Assembly (NCBI GenBank): GCA_014529385.2
Contig: CM043962.1
Coordinates: 46,607,098-46,671,097 of the forward strand
DNA: 64,000 nucleotides
Reading direction: 5' to 3'
Source of the DNA: Adiantum capillus-veneris
Taxonomy: Eukaryota > Streptophyta > Polypodiopsida > Polypodiales > Pteridaceae
Part shown: positions 44,315 to 56,020 of the stretch, piece by piece
Layout: each line of letters begins with the position of its first letter
Position numbering within the stretch: position 1 is the first letter of the stretch
Position numbers and translations under genes: made by a program
The notes under the pieces: model-generated
What the model was told of the DNA's origin: nothing
The model's database searches: none
Seen by the model: the letters and a program-made list of their open reading frames with translations, nothing else

Positions 44315-45372
44315 GGTATGCTAATTATTTATTGTGGGCCATATGCTAGTTAGCATAAATGGTATGCTAATTAGCATATTGTTAATGCTAGTTAGCATAC
44401 ACAATGTTCTAATTAGCATACCTTTTGTTGGTTTTCAAGGAGAAGAGATGGCAGCTTCTTGTATACTGTGTATGCTAATGCTAATTAGCATACTATTTAT
44501 GTTGATTAACATAAACTTATATATGCTAGTTAGCTTAAAAAGTATGCTAATTAGTATAACTTTGCTGGTTTTCAAGGAGAAGAGATGGCAGTTTTTTGTA
44601 TACTGTGTATGCTGATTAGTATACTATGTTGTGAGTGGAATGCTAATTAGCATACGCTTGCTGGTTTAGGGAAGAAGAGATGACATCTTTTTGTAGATTG
44701 TGTATGCTAATTAGCATACCTTTGCTGGTTTCAAGGAGAAGAGATGGCAGCTTTCAATTCACTGTGCAGTATTCAAATTAGCATATTGTTTATGCCAGTT
44801 GGCATAAACAATATGCTAATTCACATACCTTTGCTGGTTTTAAGGAGAAGAGATGACAACTTTCTGTATACTGTGTGGTCTAATTAGCATACTGTGCTGT
44901 GAGTGAAAGTTGGCACAAACAAAAATGCACAGTATGCTAATTGAAGGTATGCTAATTAGCATAATATGTATGCTAATAAGCATACTGTTTTTGCCAGTTG
45001 GCATAAACAATATGCTAATAAGCATATTTTTTATGGTTCAAGGAGAAGAGATGACAAGTCTCTGCATCCTGTGTATGCTAATTAGCATAGTTAACTGGAA
45101 TAAACTGTATGCTAATTAGCACAGGTTCGCTGGTTTCAAGGAGAAGGGATGGCAGCTTTGTGTATACTGTGTATGCTAATTAGCATACTATACTGAGTGG
45201 AAGTTAGCACCAAAAAAATTGTACAGTATGCCAATTGAAGGTATGCTAACTAGCATACTGTCTATGCCAGTAGGCATAGACAGTGTGCTAATTAGCATAC
45301 CTTTGCTGGTTTTAAGGAGAAGAGATAACAACTCTTTGTATACTGTGTATGCTAATTAGCATATTGTATGCT
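44315..45372. repeat. Palindromic TATGCTAATTAGCATA array A, left part
   Basis: More than 20 exact or near copies of the 16-bp perfect palindrome TATGCTAATTAGCATA, with variants TATGCTAGTTAGCATA and TATGCCAGTTGGCATA, lie here every 20-60 bp. They are organised into a larger unit that also carries a conserved non-palindromic spacer: GCTGGTTTCAAGGAGAAGAG, then ATGGCAGCTTTNTGTATACTGTG. The spacer occurs near 44428, 44565, 44660, 44720, 44835, 45036, 45130 and 45305. The array stops at the LTR element at 45373 and resumes at 51359. All ORFs inside follow the repeat (MLISI, MLVSI). Confidence 0.93.
45368..45372 (+). other. Target-site duplication ATGCT (left)
   Basis: ATGCT at 45368-45372 is repeated directly after the right LTR at 51359-51363. 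It shows that the element inserted into the palindrome array. Confidence 0.95.
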
Positions 45373-45859
45373 TGCTACAGACGAAAACGTCGCGGGCCCT
45401 GCAAAATAGCAAAAACAATATACTACAAGCCATGAAACGAACAAATCTGCATACCTCAAATCAAACAACGCATAATCCAAGTTGTACACAAGCAGAGAGA
45501 GAAAGAGAGTGTGATAGAACGAGAGAGCACGTGCAGGCGCACCTCCTAGAACGGAGTGCTATGCCGGCACTGCGAGAGAGAAGAGGGGAGAGGAGAGAAG
45601 AAGTACATAGACACTGGGTGCAATCTCCCCCCGTGCAAGAGTGACCATTTCCCTCTTGCACGTATTTGTTTTATAGATTTTTTGAATGGTCAAATTGGTT
45701 ACAAACTGGCCGGCCGGTCCTAAATGGCCAAAGCTCATAAAGGGCACTTGAATAATAAAATGTACATTATGATATCCTTTTGCAATAGCTTAGCTCGGTC
45801 AAGCCTTTTCCACCTGTCATCACAGCTGCAATAAATAATAAGATATCAATTCCATAACA
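45373..45859 (-). repeat. LTR of the 6-kb element, left (3' LTR)
   Basis: 487 bp, limits TG...CA. It shares long identical blocks with 50872-51358, with scattered differences (ACGAAAACGTCGC against ACGGAAACGTCGT; ATGCCGGCAC against ACGCCGGCAC) and small indels. Confidence 0.93.
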
Positions 45860-46295
45860 TACCTCTCCGTTGGAAAGCAACTGTCCTTAGTTGCGAAGAT
45901 AAAAATCTGCAAACAATACTTGTCAAAAACAGTGATTAGTATGTTGTGTCAAAAACATCACATAATAAAAGAAAAATTTATGAAACTAAACAATCATTAG
46001 CTTATGCCTGCCGTCATCCACACACTACCTATTCTAGTGTCCCATACCACTAGAATAAGTAGTATATGTCATACCCTGATAAATCAGGATATATTGGTCA
46101 CACTCATTATTGTATAAATCAATTCTCATCAATCTCAAGTTCAGTTCTATAAATACTGTCGCGATAGAAAACCATTATATACCAATTCCAAATCCAATTT
46201 CAAATCCAAATCCAAGTATCCTTCATTTTCTATACCCGGGTAACAAAATCATACTAGTTACAGTGGTGGCCAGCCAGTGCAGCATGATTTCGTAA

Positions 46296-46500
46296 CTGGT
46301 GTTGCCTAAATCGGTGAATCTACATCAATAGGACGTGCTGCCTAAATCGGCAAATCTGCACTAATGCTGCCTAAATTGGAGAATCTGCATTTGATATTGT
46401 TTAAAAATCATGAATCTGTAATGTATCAATGTGCTGCCTAAATCGGCGGATCTGCACCAAGATGAGTATCTACACTGTGCCTAAATCGACGAATCTGTGT
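46296..46500 (+). repeat. Interspersed ~21-bp repeats
   Basis: GCCTAAATCGGCGAATCTGCA and close variants occur five times (near 46303, 46341, 46370, 46436 and 46479) with 10-50 bp of spacing. Confidence 0.85.
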
Positions 46501-48098
46501 GTCCGTGATCAATGGACTAAACTAGGCATACATAAAAAATATAACATTTATCACATGTGTGAGACCAATTTGGGGCATGTTTGAGTAGGAGGATACTTAC
46601 AAACTGTTGTTTACTATCCCATAGCACCTTAACTCATATAAGTAGCTGCATAGCTTAATGACAAATCATCTCAATGAAAATTCCTTATTGCAATACCATT
46701 GGAAGCCATGACCTAGAGGATATTTTGTATCTAAAAATGTACGTACTTGTGTGTGTGTGTGGCGAGCTATAATGGAAGGAAACTCAAGTTGAATCAGGGT
46801 GGTCTCACAAACAACATTTGTATACAGGGTAAAGAGATGTGCATTTAGTAACATGCACCAAAGTATGTGTTAGATTGTACCAACGTAGGGGGAAAAACAA
46901 TATGCCCTGGTGTGAGATGGAAATTAGCATACAACCAAAAAGTGCTAGAAGAGAGTAGCAGTGTCATGTAAGCTAGAAATCAATCTGAGTATATAAGAGA
47001 TTCAAGACTAAATCGCGAGTTTAATTACACATGGAGGATTTGCCTTGCTGAAGACGATATATGACATGATGAGAGGATTGAAAGTACTATAAATAAGGAA
47101 ATAAGTTCGCAATAGGAATCCACGCATTAAATATTTTATTAAATTGTAGACTATGTTGGGAAAATTGGTACTGAAAATACCTATAAAGCAAAATGATAAT
47201 CTTAAGCTAGCCAAGATGAGTAAGTGTACTTGTAATTTCTCTTTGAACAAGAGCAGTAGGCACATCTAAGAGTGTTGGTCCAGTCTTGTGTGAGAGGGTT
47301 GGTATACACAATTAAAACCAAGTATTAAATGACAGATGAGTGTCAATATTTGATTTGTAAGAAGCAGGGGAGCTGACATATAATCCGGTGCAATATGGTG
47401 AGTGTACATCAACGCAGAAAGGGACAAAGTCCAAATTATGGTCTGTATAGTTCTTTTGAATTATTAGACACCAAACGAGGTAGAAAAGAGTATGAAGGTT
47501 GTCATCAAAATCATTGGGTTAATTTCAATGAAGATAGATACTTGGATTCCCTTAAGATTTGTGGAAACATAGTGATGCCAAATGATGTGATATAAGCAAC
47601 AATGAAAAGTCTCACAATGAGTCATCTGAATATGATGAAAATAAGAAGTTTAGCACCAAATTGTAGTTGCCATAAATGTTAATATATACAAAATAACATC
47701 AATTTATGAATAAGCAGTGTAAAGTTCACAGAGGTTAACTAAAACTTACAAAAAATCGAGCAAAAGAAATCAAGTTGATACTTTTGAGTTTTGGATTTGT
47801 TAGAACTAAAAGTATGAACATGTCTTAAAGGTATCAGTCATAAGGTTGTTGGGATGAAGAAAAGATTCATAAATATTAGGTTAGAGGCTCATGATTGAAA
47901 AGATATGGTGAAAGGATCAATAATCTCTTACCAAAATTACTATGTCAGCTATGTGAGGTAGCTAGAAAATTAATGTCCTTTGTTAGAACCCGTTAATACT
48001 GCTTAAGTAAAAGTTGCGATGGAGGTTAGCACTTGAATGATGTTACCATCTTGTCAATGGCTACAAACTTTGATTATTACAGAGTTTGTTGGAAATCC

Positions 48099-48099
<1 letters not shown>
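46501..48099. other. Interior of the 6-kb element without recognisable genes
   Basis: AT-rich sequence with short frames only (for example 47395-47595, 66 residues) and no family similarity. Confidence 0.55.

Positions 48100-48178
<79 letters not shown>
48100..48178 (+). repeat. (GA)n microsatellite, 79 bp
   Basis: About 39 GA units. Confidence 0.97.
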
Positions 48179-48181
<3 letters not shown>

Positions 48182-48462
48182 GTCTGTTTATGAGGGTGTG
48201 TGCATGTCATTCTAAGGATGCAGAGAATAGCTGACATCATGGATGGTTGGTGACGTGTTGGCTTGACTGCTCGAGTCCGGCTTCTTCGCTCAGCTTCGAG
48301 TGTTCGATGCGTGGTGCTAGGGAGTATCGTTGGGTGTCAACTTCTCAAAATTGTTTCGACTGTCTGTGAGTACATGAGCACCTGTTGCTGCATGTTGTGC
48401 AATAGCTGCGTACTCTATCTATTGTACATATTGTCGTTGTACCACTTCTACTCGCACAATGA

Positions 48463-48532
48463 CAAGGAGATAGAAAGCCGATATGGGGTGATGAGGGAGA
48501 TAGAAACCCGATATGGGGTGGTGAGGGTTTGT
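48463..48532 (+). repeat. 30-bp tandem duplication
   Basis: GGAGATAGAAAGCCGATATG plus GGGTGATGAG is repeated once with two or three changes. Confidence 0.85.
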
Positions 48533-48584
48533 GGCCTGTATGGGAGAAGCCGAGCTTCGTGCCGGGAGGTGGTACGTTTGTGCC

Positions 48585-49005
48585 CTCCACAACACCACTA
48601 AGATCATACTCTCCTTTTGCGTAAAAGCCTGGGATCTCTTACCACCGAGGAGGAGAGAATCTGATTATTTACACCCTTCTAGTACAATACCCTTGATTAC
48701 ATGTTCCACCAGGTCAACATCAAGTTGACTTGCTGCAAAATAGTCCAAGAAAAAAAATCCGGCTTTGCACCAGATTTCCCAATGTCATTGACACCCATAG
48801 CAACCAAATCTATCCCTAGGGTATCATGTTTTCCCATCTCAGAAACAAGCTTTATTTTTATTCCCACACCATATGTACCAGCTACATGATTAGAATCACT
48901 AAGCGGAAAAAAGCCCACCAAAGCCGCCAATGCCAGGATCAATGGCAGCTATTCTAGGGACTAGCTTAGTGCCAGCATTGATGTCAACACCCGCATCATA
49001 TGTTG
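48585..49005 (-). pseudogene. PUR5: Captured fragment of AIR synthase (PUR5)
   Basis: Minus-strand sequence matches the N-terminal ATP-binding half of phosphoribosylformylglycinamidine cyclo-ligase, the purine-synthesis enzyme that closes the imidazole ring of AIR. In order it shows [43 protein letters not shown] (usually AGTDGVGTK), the conserved [24 protein letters not shown], then [19 protein letters not shown] and GEYDLSG. Two frameshifts at A-runs (near 48755 and 48905), an in-frame TAA at 48668-48670 and D-to-Y and T-to-I changes in the substrate loop make it non-functional. No introns interrupt this stretch. It lies inside an LTR element in the same orientation, so it was most likely captured from a host transcript or exon. 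Confidence 0.88.
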
Positions 49006-49736
<731 letters not shown>

Positions 49737-49827
49737 CGGGGTGGTTCAGTAGGTAGGCTGACTGGGAGGGGAGAGAGAGAAAGTGAGAGAGATTGCTTGG
49801 GGCTAGGAGTGAGTGCAGCCGCAACTG

Positions 49828-49882
49828 GAGTAGCCGGCCATGCACTGGAGTAGCCGGCCATGCACTGGAGTAGCCGCTTCTC
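49828..49882 (+). repeat. 20-bp tandem repeat
   Basis: TAGCCGGCCATGCACTGGAG occurs in two full copies and a partial third (TAGCCG). Confidence 0.92.
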
Positions 49883-50370
49883 TCGCAAATAAGTTAGTGC
49901 AGATGTGGGCCATTGAAGAACAGCGGCTGCGTACAATAGTAAGAGCTAACTTAAGTGAGGGAGTGATCAGAAGGGGTTCAGGGGTTGTTAACTGCATGCA
50001 TGTTGTATGGCTTTGTCGAGTTGGTGTGCTGGTCCTTGTCAAATGATTGTCGCCACTGTTGTGATGGTGCAGACCCAAGGGTTCGTCATGGTGAAATTTG
50101 TGTTGATACCGTCTATTGCTTCAGCTAATTTTTTTTTCCTTTCTCCATTGTTAAGTGCTTATGCGCCATCACTATTGCTCCGATAGTTCAAAAGCTGCAC
50201 TCTCATGGCTCTGCTCATAACCGTCATGAGGCCATTGTCCCTTGCAAGATGTGGTCTCTCAGCATAGTGTCCTGGCGGCTATTTGCTTCTTGGGAGTGTG
50301 GTAGAGTTATCCCCTAACTTTCACACTTTGATCTTAGGCAGATGGTGACATGGTTTTGATGATCGAACAA

Positions 50371-50471
50371 TCATCTTCTTCGAATATCCTTCCTTCCCGT
50401 GAGATGAGGGATTCCCTCATCTCACGGGAATCCCTCATCTCACGGGAAGGAAGGATATTCGAAGAAGATGA
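50371..50471. repeat. Perfect 46-bp inverted repeat (hairpin)
   Basis: Arm 50371-50416 is the exact reverse complement of 50426-50471, with a 9-base loop (TCATCTCAC). The arm itself contains a smaller inverted motif (TCCCGTGAGATGAGGGATT), which recurs once more at about 50471-50493. Transcribed, it would make a long stable stem. Confidence 0.95.
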
Positions 50472-50858
50472 TTCCCGTGAGATGAAGGATTCCCTCCCTC
50501 TCTTCTTCTATCAAACCATGCTATCTAATATTAATTAATCTACCTACTTACAAATATGTTTCCACATATCTATGTTATTCTCTTCTATGCGTTTAATCAA
50601 AATTGCTTTGTTATCAGGTATGTCTCTTGTTAGCTTATGCGTCCCCTCTATTGAAAACATGAAAAAGCCATAAGTTCCTTTAATACATACATCATACATA
50701 CATCGAGAGCTTCGATTGGTGAAGACAACAAAAACAATGTCAACAAACATAAGGAGAGCAAAGAAGTAGATAAAATTTAGGGATAACTTAGCTTCATCAA
50801 TATAGTGAATCGAAATTCCTTCATAGCAACCATTTGTATACCAAGGACGTCGATCTAA

Positions 50859-50870
50859 GCTCTGATACCA
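50859..50870 (-). promoter_or_regulatory. Primer binding site of the 6-kb element
   Basis: GCTCTGATACCA on the plus strand is the complement of TGGTATCAGAGC, one base from the right LTR. Confidence 0.92.
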
Positions 50871-50871
50871 C

Positions 50872-51358
50872 TGCTACAGACGGAAACGTCGTGGGCCCTG
50901 CAAAATAGCAAAAACAATATACTACAAGTCATGAAACGAACAAATATGCATACCTCGAATCACACAACGCATAATCCAAGTTGTACACAAGCAGAGAGAG
51001 AAAGAGAGAGTGATAGAACGAGAGAGCACGTGCATGTGCACCTCCTAGAACGGAGTGCTACGCCGGCACGGCGAGAGAGAAGAGGGGAGAGGAGAGAAGA
51101 AGTACACAGACACTAGGTGCAATCTCCCCTCATGCAAGAGTGACCATTCCCTCTTGCACGTATTTGTTTTATAGATTTCTTGAATGGTCAAATTGGTTAC
51201 AAACTGGCCGGCCGGTCATAAATGGCCAAAGCTCATAAAGAGCACTTGAATAATAAAATGTACATAAAATATGATATCCTTTTGCAATAGCTTAGCTCGG
51301 TCAAGCCTTTTCCACCTGTCACAACTGCAATAAATAATAAGATATCAATTCCATAACA
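50872..51358 (-). repeat. LTR of the 6-kb element, right (5' LTR)
   Basis: 487 bp, partner of 45373-45859; directly followed by the ATGCT duplication. Confidence 0.93.
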
Positions 51359-51800
51359 ATGCTGGTTTCAAGAAGGGATGGCAGCTTTCTATATACTGTG
51401 TATGCTAATTATCATACTATGCTATGAGTGGAAATTAGCAAAAACAAAAATCCATAGTATGTTAATTGAAGGAATGCTAATTAGCATACCATGCATGCTA
51501 ATTAGCATATTGTTTATGCCAATTGGCATAGACAGTATGTTGATTAGCATACCATTGCTGGTTTCAAGGAGAAAATATGGCAGCTTCCTGTATATTGTAT
51601 ATGCTAATTAGCATACTATGGTAGGCTGTGAGTGGAAGTAGCACAAACAAAAATGATCAGTATGCTAATTAGAATGTATTCTAATTAGCTACTGTGAGTA
51701 TGCTAATTAGCATACTGTTTTGGCTGTGTTAGCATAAACAATCTACTAACTACCATAAACATTATGCTAATTAGCATACCTTTGCTGATTTCCAACGAGA
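51359..51800. repeat. Palindromic array A, right part
   Basis: Continues the array split by the LTR element. The spacer block GGCAGCTTTCTATATACTGTG resumes at once and recurs near 51556, and palindromes such as TATGCTAATTAGCATA (51600) and ATGCTAATTAGCATACC are frequent. The last recognisable unit is a decayed GCTGATTTCCAACGAGAATG near 51785. Confidence 0.92.
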
Positions 51801-52014
51801 ATGTATACAAATTCAATGTTTACAAGATGCCAACAATATGCATAGTATTTTCTTCAAAAAAAGAATAGTACAGGATCTGATCATTACTATCTGAAGTGAA
51901 TGTCAGAATAGTTAAAACATTGGAAAGGCAATTTACAAATTTCCTTCATAATGCTACAAAACTGCAGAGAGCCTCCTACTCTGGATAAGATCGTGGTTTA
52001 GCGCGCTTGTACAC

Positions 52015-52400
52015 TCACTTTTGCTCAGTGTTCGTTTGCGGAGCTTTGGGTTCTTGCTCTCTTTCTTCTTCTTGCTGAGCTTTTGGTTCTTGCAACTCTC
52101 TTTCTTCTTCTTCTTGCTGCTGCTTCTCTAATTTTTCCCTTTGTAGCCTCTCTCTCTTATGTCTTTCATCTTCTTCTTCAACCTCCCTTTGTCTCCTATG
52201 GATGACTTCATTACCCTGGGCCTCGTTGCACCGATGCATTTTTTATTCCAGCTTCCTGATCACTTGTTGTGAAAAAAAATATCGGGCAGTATCAAACGCA
52301 TTTTCAGCTGTATATGCTGTACGATCCTCTGATTGGCAGCCATAGGAACAACCAACTGCTCAAAGTATCTATCAGGAAGTTTTGTCGCTATTCTTTGGTC
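52015..52400 (-). pseudogene. C-terminal part of the FCP1-like locus
   Basis: Follows the phosphatase domain in a shifted frame: RIATKLPDRYFEQLVVP and AANQRIVQHIQLKMRLI (about 52270-52395) are protein-like. The 74-residue frame 52015-52239 is a highly charged coiled coil (QREVEEEDERHKRERLQREK and similar). It may be the 3' end of the gene or a separate remnant. Confidence 0.45.
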
Positions 52401-53174
52401 TAATCCTCTATTTTAGGAGTAACAAGCCAACTTCCTTCAGGGTTCTGGCACACTTTGTACATACTATCATCAATAATTAGACTGTTTTGGGGCCCAAAGT
52501 TGCAGTTCTTCCAAAACAATCTCAAATCCTTCAAGAATACAGGCTTATTATATATCTGCCAAGGCTGGCCACTACAATGACTCTGTGTAAAAACACCTCT
52601 CATCTTATCCCTCTGCTCTTTGAATATTGTTTCTAATATTGCATTCACTTTAGGTGCCATGCTGGTGCTCCATATATACACATGGAAAAATCAGAGGCAC
52701 CAATCCAAAAATTTGTGGCTGTCTTTGCAACAAAATACCAACCTCCTATCTTGCACATCGTACTTTATCATTTCCCCTGCATGTTTAGGGGGAATGTCAC
52801 CGTGCATTAACTCTAACTTGAACAAGCAGGCCATTTAAATCAAGAACCAAAGCGTGCCCCTCGTCTGGCAATGGCTTTGGAACGCATATTGGGTTTGGTA
52901 GTGCATACCACTCAACAAAAATAACTTCCCCCGAGGGATGAACATAACTAAAGTATTCATTTATTTTTGTTAAGTGTTTAAGATAGCTAGCCAGGTGCTT
53001 CTCAATCTCGCCTTTTTCTTTTTGTAGTTCTCTAGCCTTGGCAATACACCGCTTTCGCATGGTTTTGCATGCAATGGCATAATTCAAATCATGCAGGGCA
53101 ACTAACTGCAATTTCTCTTGCCCTATGACACATAAATGGTATCGATGAATAAAGACATCATAAAGGACAAGCAA
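52400..53174 (-). pseudogene. FCP1/NIF-like HAD phosphatase domain
   Basis: Minus-strand coding sequence for a haloacid-dehalogenase-fold phosphatase of the FCP1 homology type, which dephosphorylates Ser/Thr sites such as the RNA polymerase II tail. Visible parts: an upstream basic region (RKRCIAKARELQKEKGEIEK); motif I VLDLNGLLV at 52821-52847 (D-x-N, where classic FCP1 has D-x-D); CCKDSHKFLDWCL; motif II VYIWSTSMAPKVNAIL; TQSHCSGQPW; NKPVFLKDLRLFWKNC with the conserved Lys; and motif IV LIIDDS at 52464-52481. A frame change lies just after motif I (52800) and a TGA at about 52693 falls between CL and FFHVY. The domain is nearly complete but interrupted, so it is a pseudogene or an exon pattern I cannot resolve. 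Confidence 0.75.
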
Positions 53175-53386
53175 AAACTATTGAACTATTGCACAGTAAA
53201 ATAATATTGAAAAGATTTTTTCCATTATATATATACATGCCACAGGGTGTGGAGCTTGCTAACACTACATAACTTGGACACAAAATGGAATAGATTCAGC
53301 ATAATTTCTTGCAAGCACATGAGCGAATGGCTTTCTTTTCACCTCTATTGTGCTCGTTTATGTCATCTAGGGTGCTCGGAGGGGCA

Positions 53387-53917
53387 TCAAAATTTCTCAT
53401 CCCCAGGTTCTTCTAGAATCTGTTCTAGGCTACCTTTTCTCTTTAATTTCACTTTGTTTACAAAACCCTGTAGGGGGCTGTCATCACCAGCGTCTTGCGC
53501 AGTCAGCGCACTGTTAGTCCTGAAACCTTTCTCTTGAGCACTCCTACCTTCGTCTTGCACACTCCTAACTATTTCCTCTGAGACACTTGTTTGATCATTT
53601 GTAGGGGGCTTGGGTTTGGGACGAGTAATCATGATAAAATCTTCATCATCATCATCTATTTCTTTACCATCTGCAGCAGCCTCGTGCGTTGTCGCATGTT
53701 GTGGCATTACATCTTCCCTTTCATGCTGTCTATCCAGCTCATCAGATTCATCATTACAGAGCTTCTCTTCTTTCCTTTGATTGACAGGTGTCTTGTCAGG
53801 TTCGCATCCTGCATCACTGATACGTGTGTATTCCATTCCCCTGTTGATTTTCATTGATACCATTACGATTGCTTGTATGCATAGTGTGACAAGTAGCATT
53901 CCATGTATGGTAGGCAT
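53387..53917 (-). pseudogene. Acidic, disordered exon upstream of the FCP1-like domain
   Basis: A 176-residue frame, rich in D, E, K and Q (EIDDDDEDFIMITRPKPKPP near residues 90-110; QGFVNKVKLKRKGSLEQILE near the end). It is probably an exon of the same minus-strand gene, because it ends about 210 bp upstream of the phosphatase frame. No domain is recognised; the acidic-then-basic layout suggests a nuclear protein. Confidence 0.45.
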
Positions 53918-53939
53918 CTATATCCTGTAGACATTCATA

Positions 53940-55520
53940 TTGTCTATGCTAAATATGCTAACTAGTATACAAAGTGTGCTAACCACCATGATCAATATGC
54001 TAACTAGCATACAAAATATGCTAACAAAGAAGTGTGAATATAGTGTGTATGCTAACTAGCAGAGAATGTATGCTAATTAGCATACATAAAATGTTAATAG
54101 GCAAAATTGGGTGTATGCTAATGGTATGCTTATTACTGATGGTGTGCTAATTAGCACACATGCTATGTTAATTAGCATAAATGGTATGCTAATTAGCATA
54201 CAATGTATGCTAGCATAGATGGTATACTAACTAGAGGATAAGTTATGCTAATAAACTAACGTCTCTGGTAATTAGCATACCATCTTTGCTGGTTAGCATA
54301 TTGTGCATGCTAACTAAAATACACATTACGATAGCTAGCAAAGAGGTGTGCTAACTAGCATACAAATTATGCTAGCTAGTTCAAAATGTATGCTAACTAG
54401 CATAGAGGTATGCTAACAAGCATACACATTATGCTAGCTAGCAAAGTATCATACCTTTTTTTATATTTATCATACTTGCATGCTAGCCATCATACACAAT
54501 GTTCTAATTAGCATAAAAAGTATGCCAATTAGCATATACCTTGATTAGCATCCTTTTTATACTAATTAGAACATTGTGTATAGCCATGTGTGCTAACTTA
54601 AAAAGGTATGCTATACACAATGTTCTAATTAGCATAAAAAGTATGCTAATCAAAGTATATGCTAATTAGAACATTGTGTATGATGGCTAGCATGCAAGTA
54701 TGATAAATATAAGAAAAGGTATGCTTATGCATGCTAAATAGCATACTTGCATGCTAGCCATCATACACAGTGTTCTAATTAGCATAAAAAGTATGCTAAT
54801 CAAAGTATATGCTAATTAGCGCTAATTAGAACATTGTGTATGATGGCTAGCATGCAAGTATGATAAATATAAGAAAAGGTATGCTTATGCATGCTAATTA
54901 GCATACTTGCATGCTAGCCATCATACACAGTGTTCTAATTAGCATAAAAAGTATGCTAATTAACATATTAAATATGCTACTTAGCGTAACTTGTATGTTA
55001 GTTAGCACACTGTGTGTGCTAACTAACATACATGCTATGTTAATTAACATACCTTGTTTTCTAGTTAGCACACTATGCACTAATCAGCTTATTTAACATG
55101 CTGATTAGCATACTTTGTGTCTAATTGGGAAACTCTCTATGCTAGTTAGCATGCATAGTTTGTTAACTAGCATAGAAGGTATGCTTATTAGCATACACAA
55201 TATGCTAACTAGCATACAAAAAATGCCAACTAGTATTCACAATATGTTAGCTAGGATAACTAGATGTGCTAACTAACATACATAGTATGCTTACCACCAT
55301 GACAATGTATGCTAGCTATATCTCATAGTATGCTAACTAGCATAACTAGGTTTGACAACTACCATACACAACATGCTAGACACCATACCCACTAAGCTAG
55401 TTAGCATACCTTCTATGCTAACTAGCATAACTAGGTTTGACAACTACCATACACAATATGCTAGATACATACCCACTAAGCTAACTAGCATACCTTCTAT
55501 GCTAACTAGCATACATAGGG
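53940..55520. repeat. Palindromic TATGCTAATTAGCATA array B
   Basis: About 1.58 kb of densely packed palindromes: TATGCTAATTAGCATA, TATGCTAACTAGCATA, ATGCTAGCTAGCA and relatives, usually 15-40 bp apart. Unlike array A it lacks the GCTGGTTTCAAGGAGAAGAG spacer. It contains long hairpin units with arms of about 60 bp, built from CATGCTAGCCATCATACACA and TGTTCTAATTAGCATAAAAA, repeated near 54470-54725, 54735-54880 and 54895-54960. It lies between two putative exons of the minus-strand FCP1-like locus, where an intron would be. Confidence 0.92.
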
Positions 55521-55559
55521 CTAGTGTAGGAATCAAGGCTGGATAACTGTTCCTTAACA

Positions 55560-55830
55560 TTATCTTACCGGAACTCTGTGTGATTGGAGGTCCTTCCCTT
55601 GTAACCTTGCCACACCATTCAGCTGATATCCGCTGCTGGCAGTTGGAAGCTCTACATTTAGTCCCCAGGGAGCATGCAACAACAAAGCAGATTAGGTGAT
55701 AGGTATGCTCACATGGCATTTTGACCATTGCACTGATTTCGTGTACTTCTAGTGGTAGACCACAGCCAGTACACACGTTGCTTGTTGACCCATCGCGTAC
55801 CCCTCCTATACACTCTGTAAAAGTGTCCAT
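55560..55830 (-). pseudogene. RING-like zinc-finger exon
   Basis: Minus-strand frame with CTGCGLPLEVHEISAMVKMP, then CEHTYHLIC and CSLGTKCRASNC. The spacing C-x2-C, C-x-H-x2-H-x2-C and C-x5-C-x3-C is that of a RING or related cross-brace finger. The frame runs on to 55444 into array B, giving repeat-derived residues at the end, so the true exon end is near 55565. It may belong to the same gene as the FCP1-like domain or to a neighbour. Confidence 0.5.
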
Positions 55831-56020
55831 AGCTATCTTGCATAGGGCAAAGGGATGAAGGAGCCTTGTATCATCCTACTTATCTGCATGAGCAACTACA
55901 ATTGACTATCGTAGGGGTGCACTTTCGCTTCCTGCACCTCCACATTTAATCTACAAACCAATCCAAACAGAGGCATGGTAAGTACATAGGATAGTTGTGC
56001 ACATATTCAAAACATAAGGT

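Noticed and set aside
44334-45119. ORFs full of MLISI/MLVSI repeats (also at 51.4 and 54.9 kb)
   Set aside because: They are translations of the TATGCTAATTAGCATA palindrome and occur on both strands.
44315-45372. CRISPR-like array (regular palindromic repeats with spacers)
   Set aside because: The part between palindromes is itself repeated and spacing is irregular. There are no cas genes, and the surroundings are plant retroelements.
45461-45661. Cys/Ser-rich minus-strand ORF in the LTR
   Set aside because: It lies wholly in a 487-bp LTR and is non-coding in function; the other LTR has a different frame structure.
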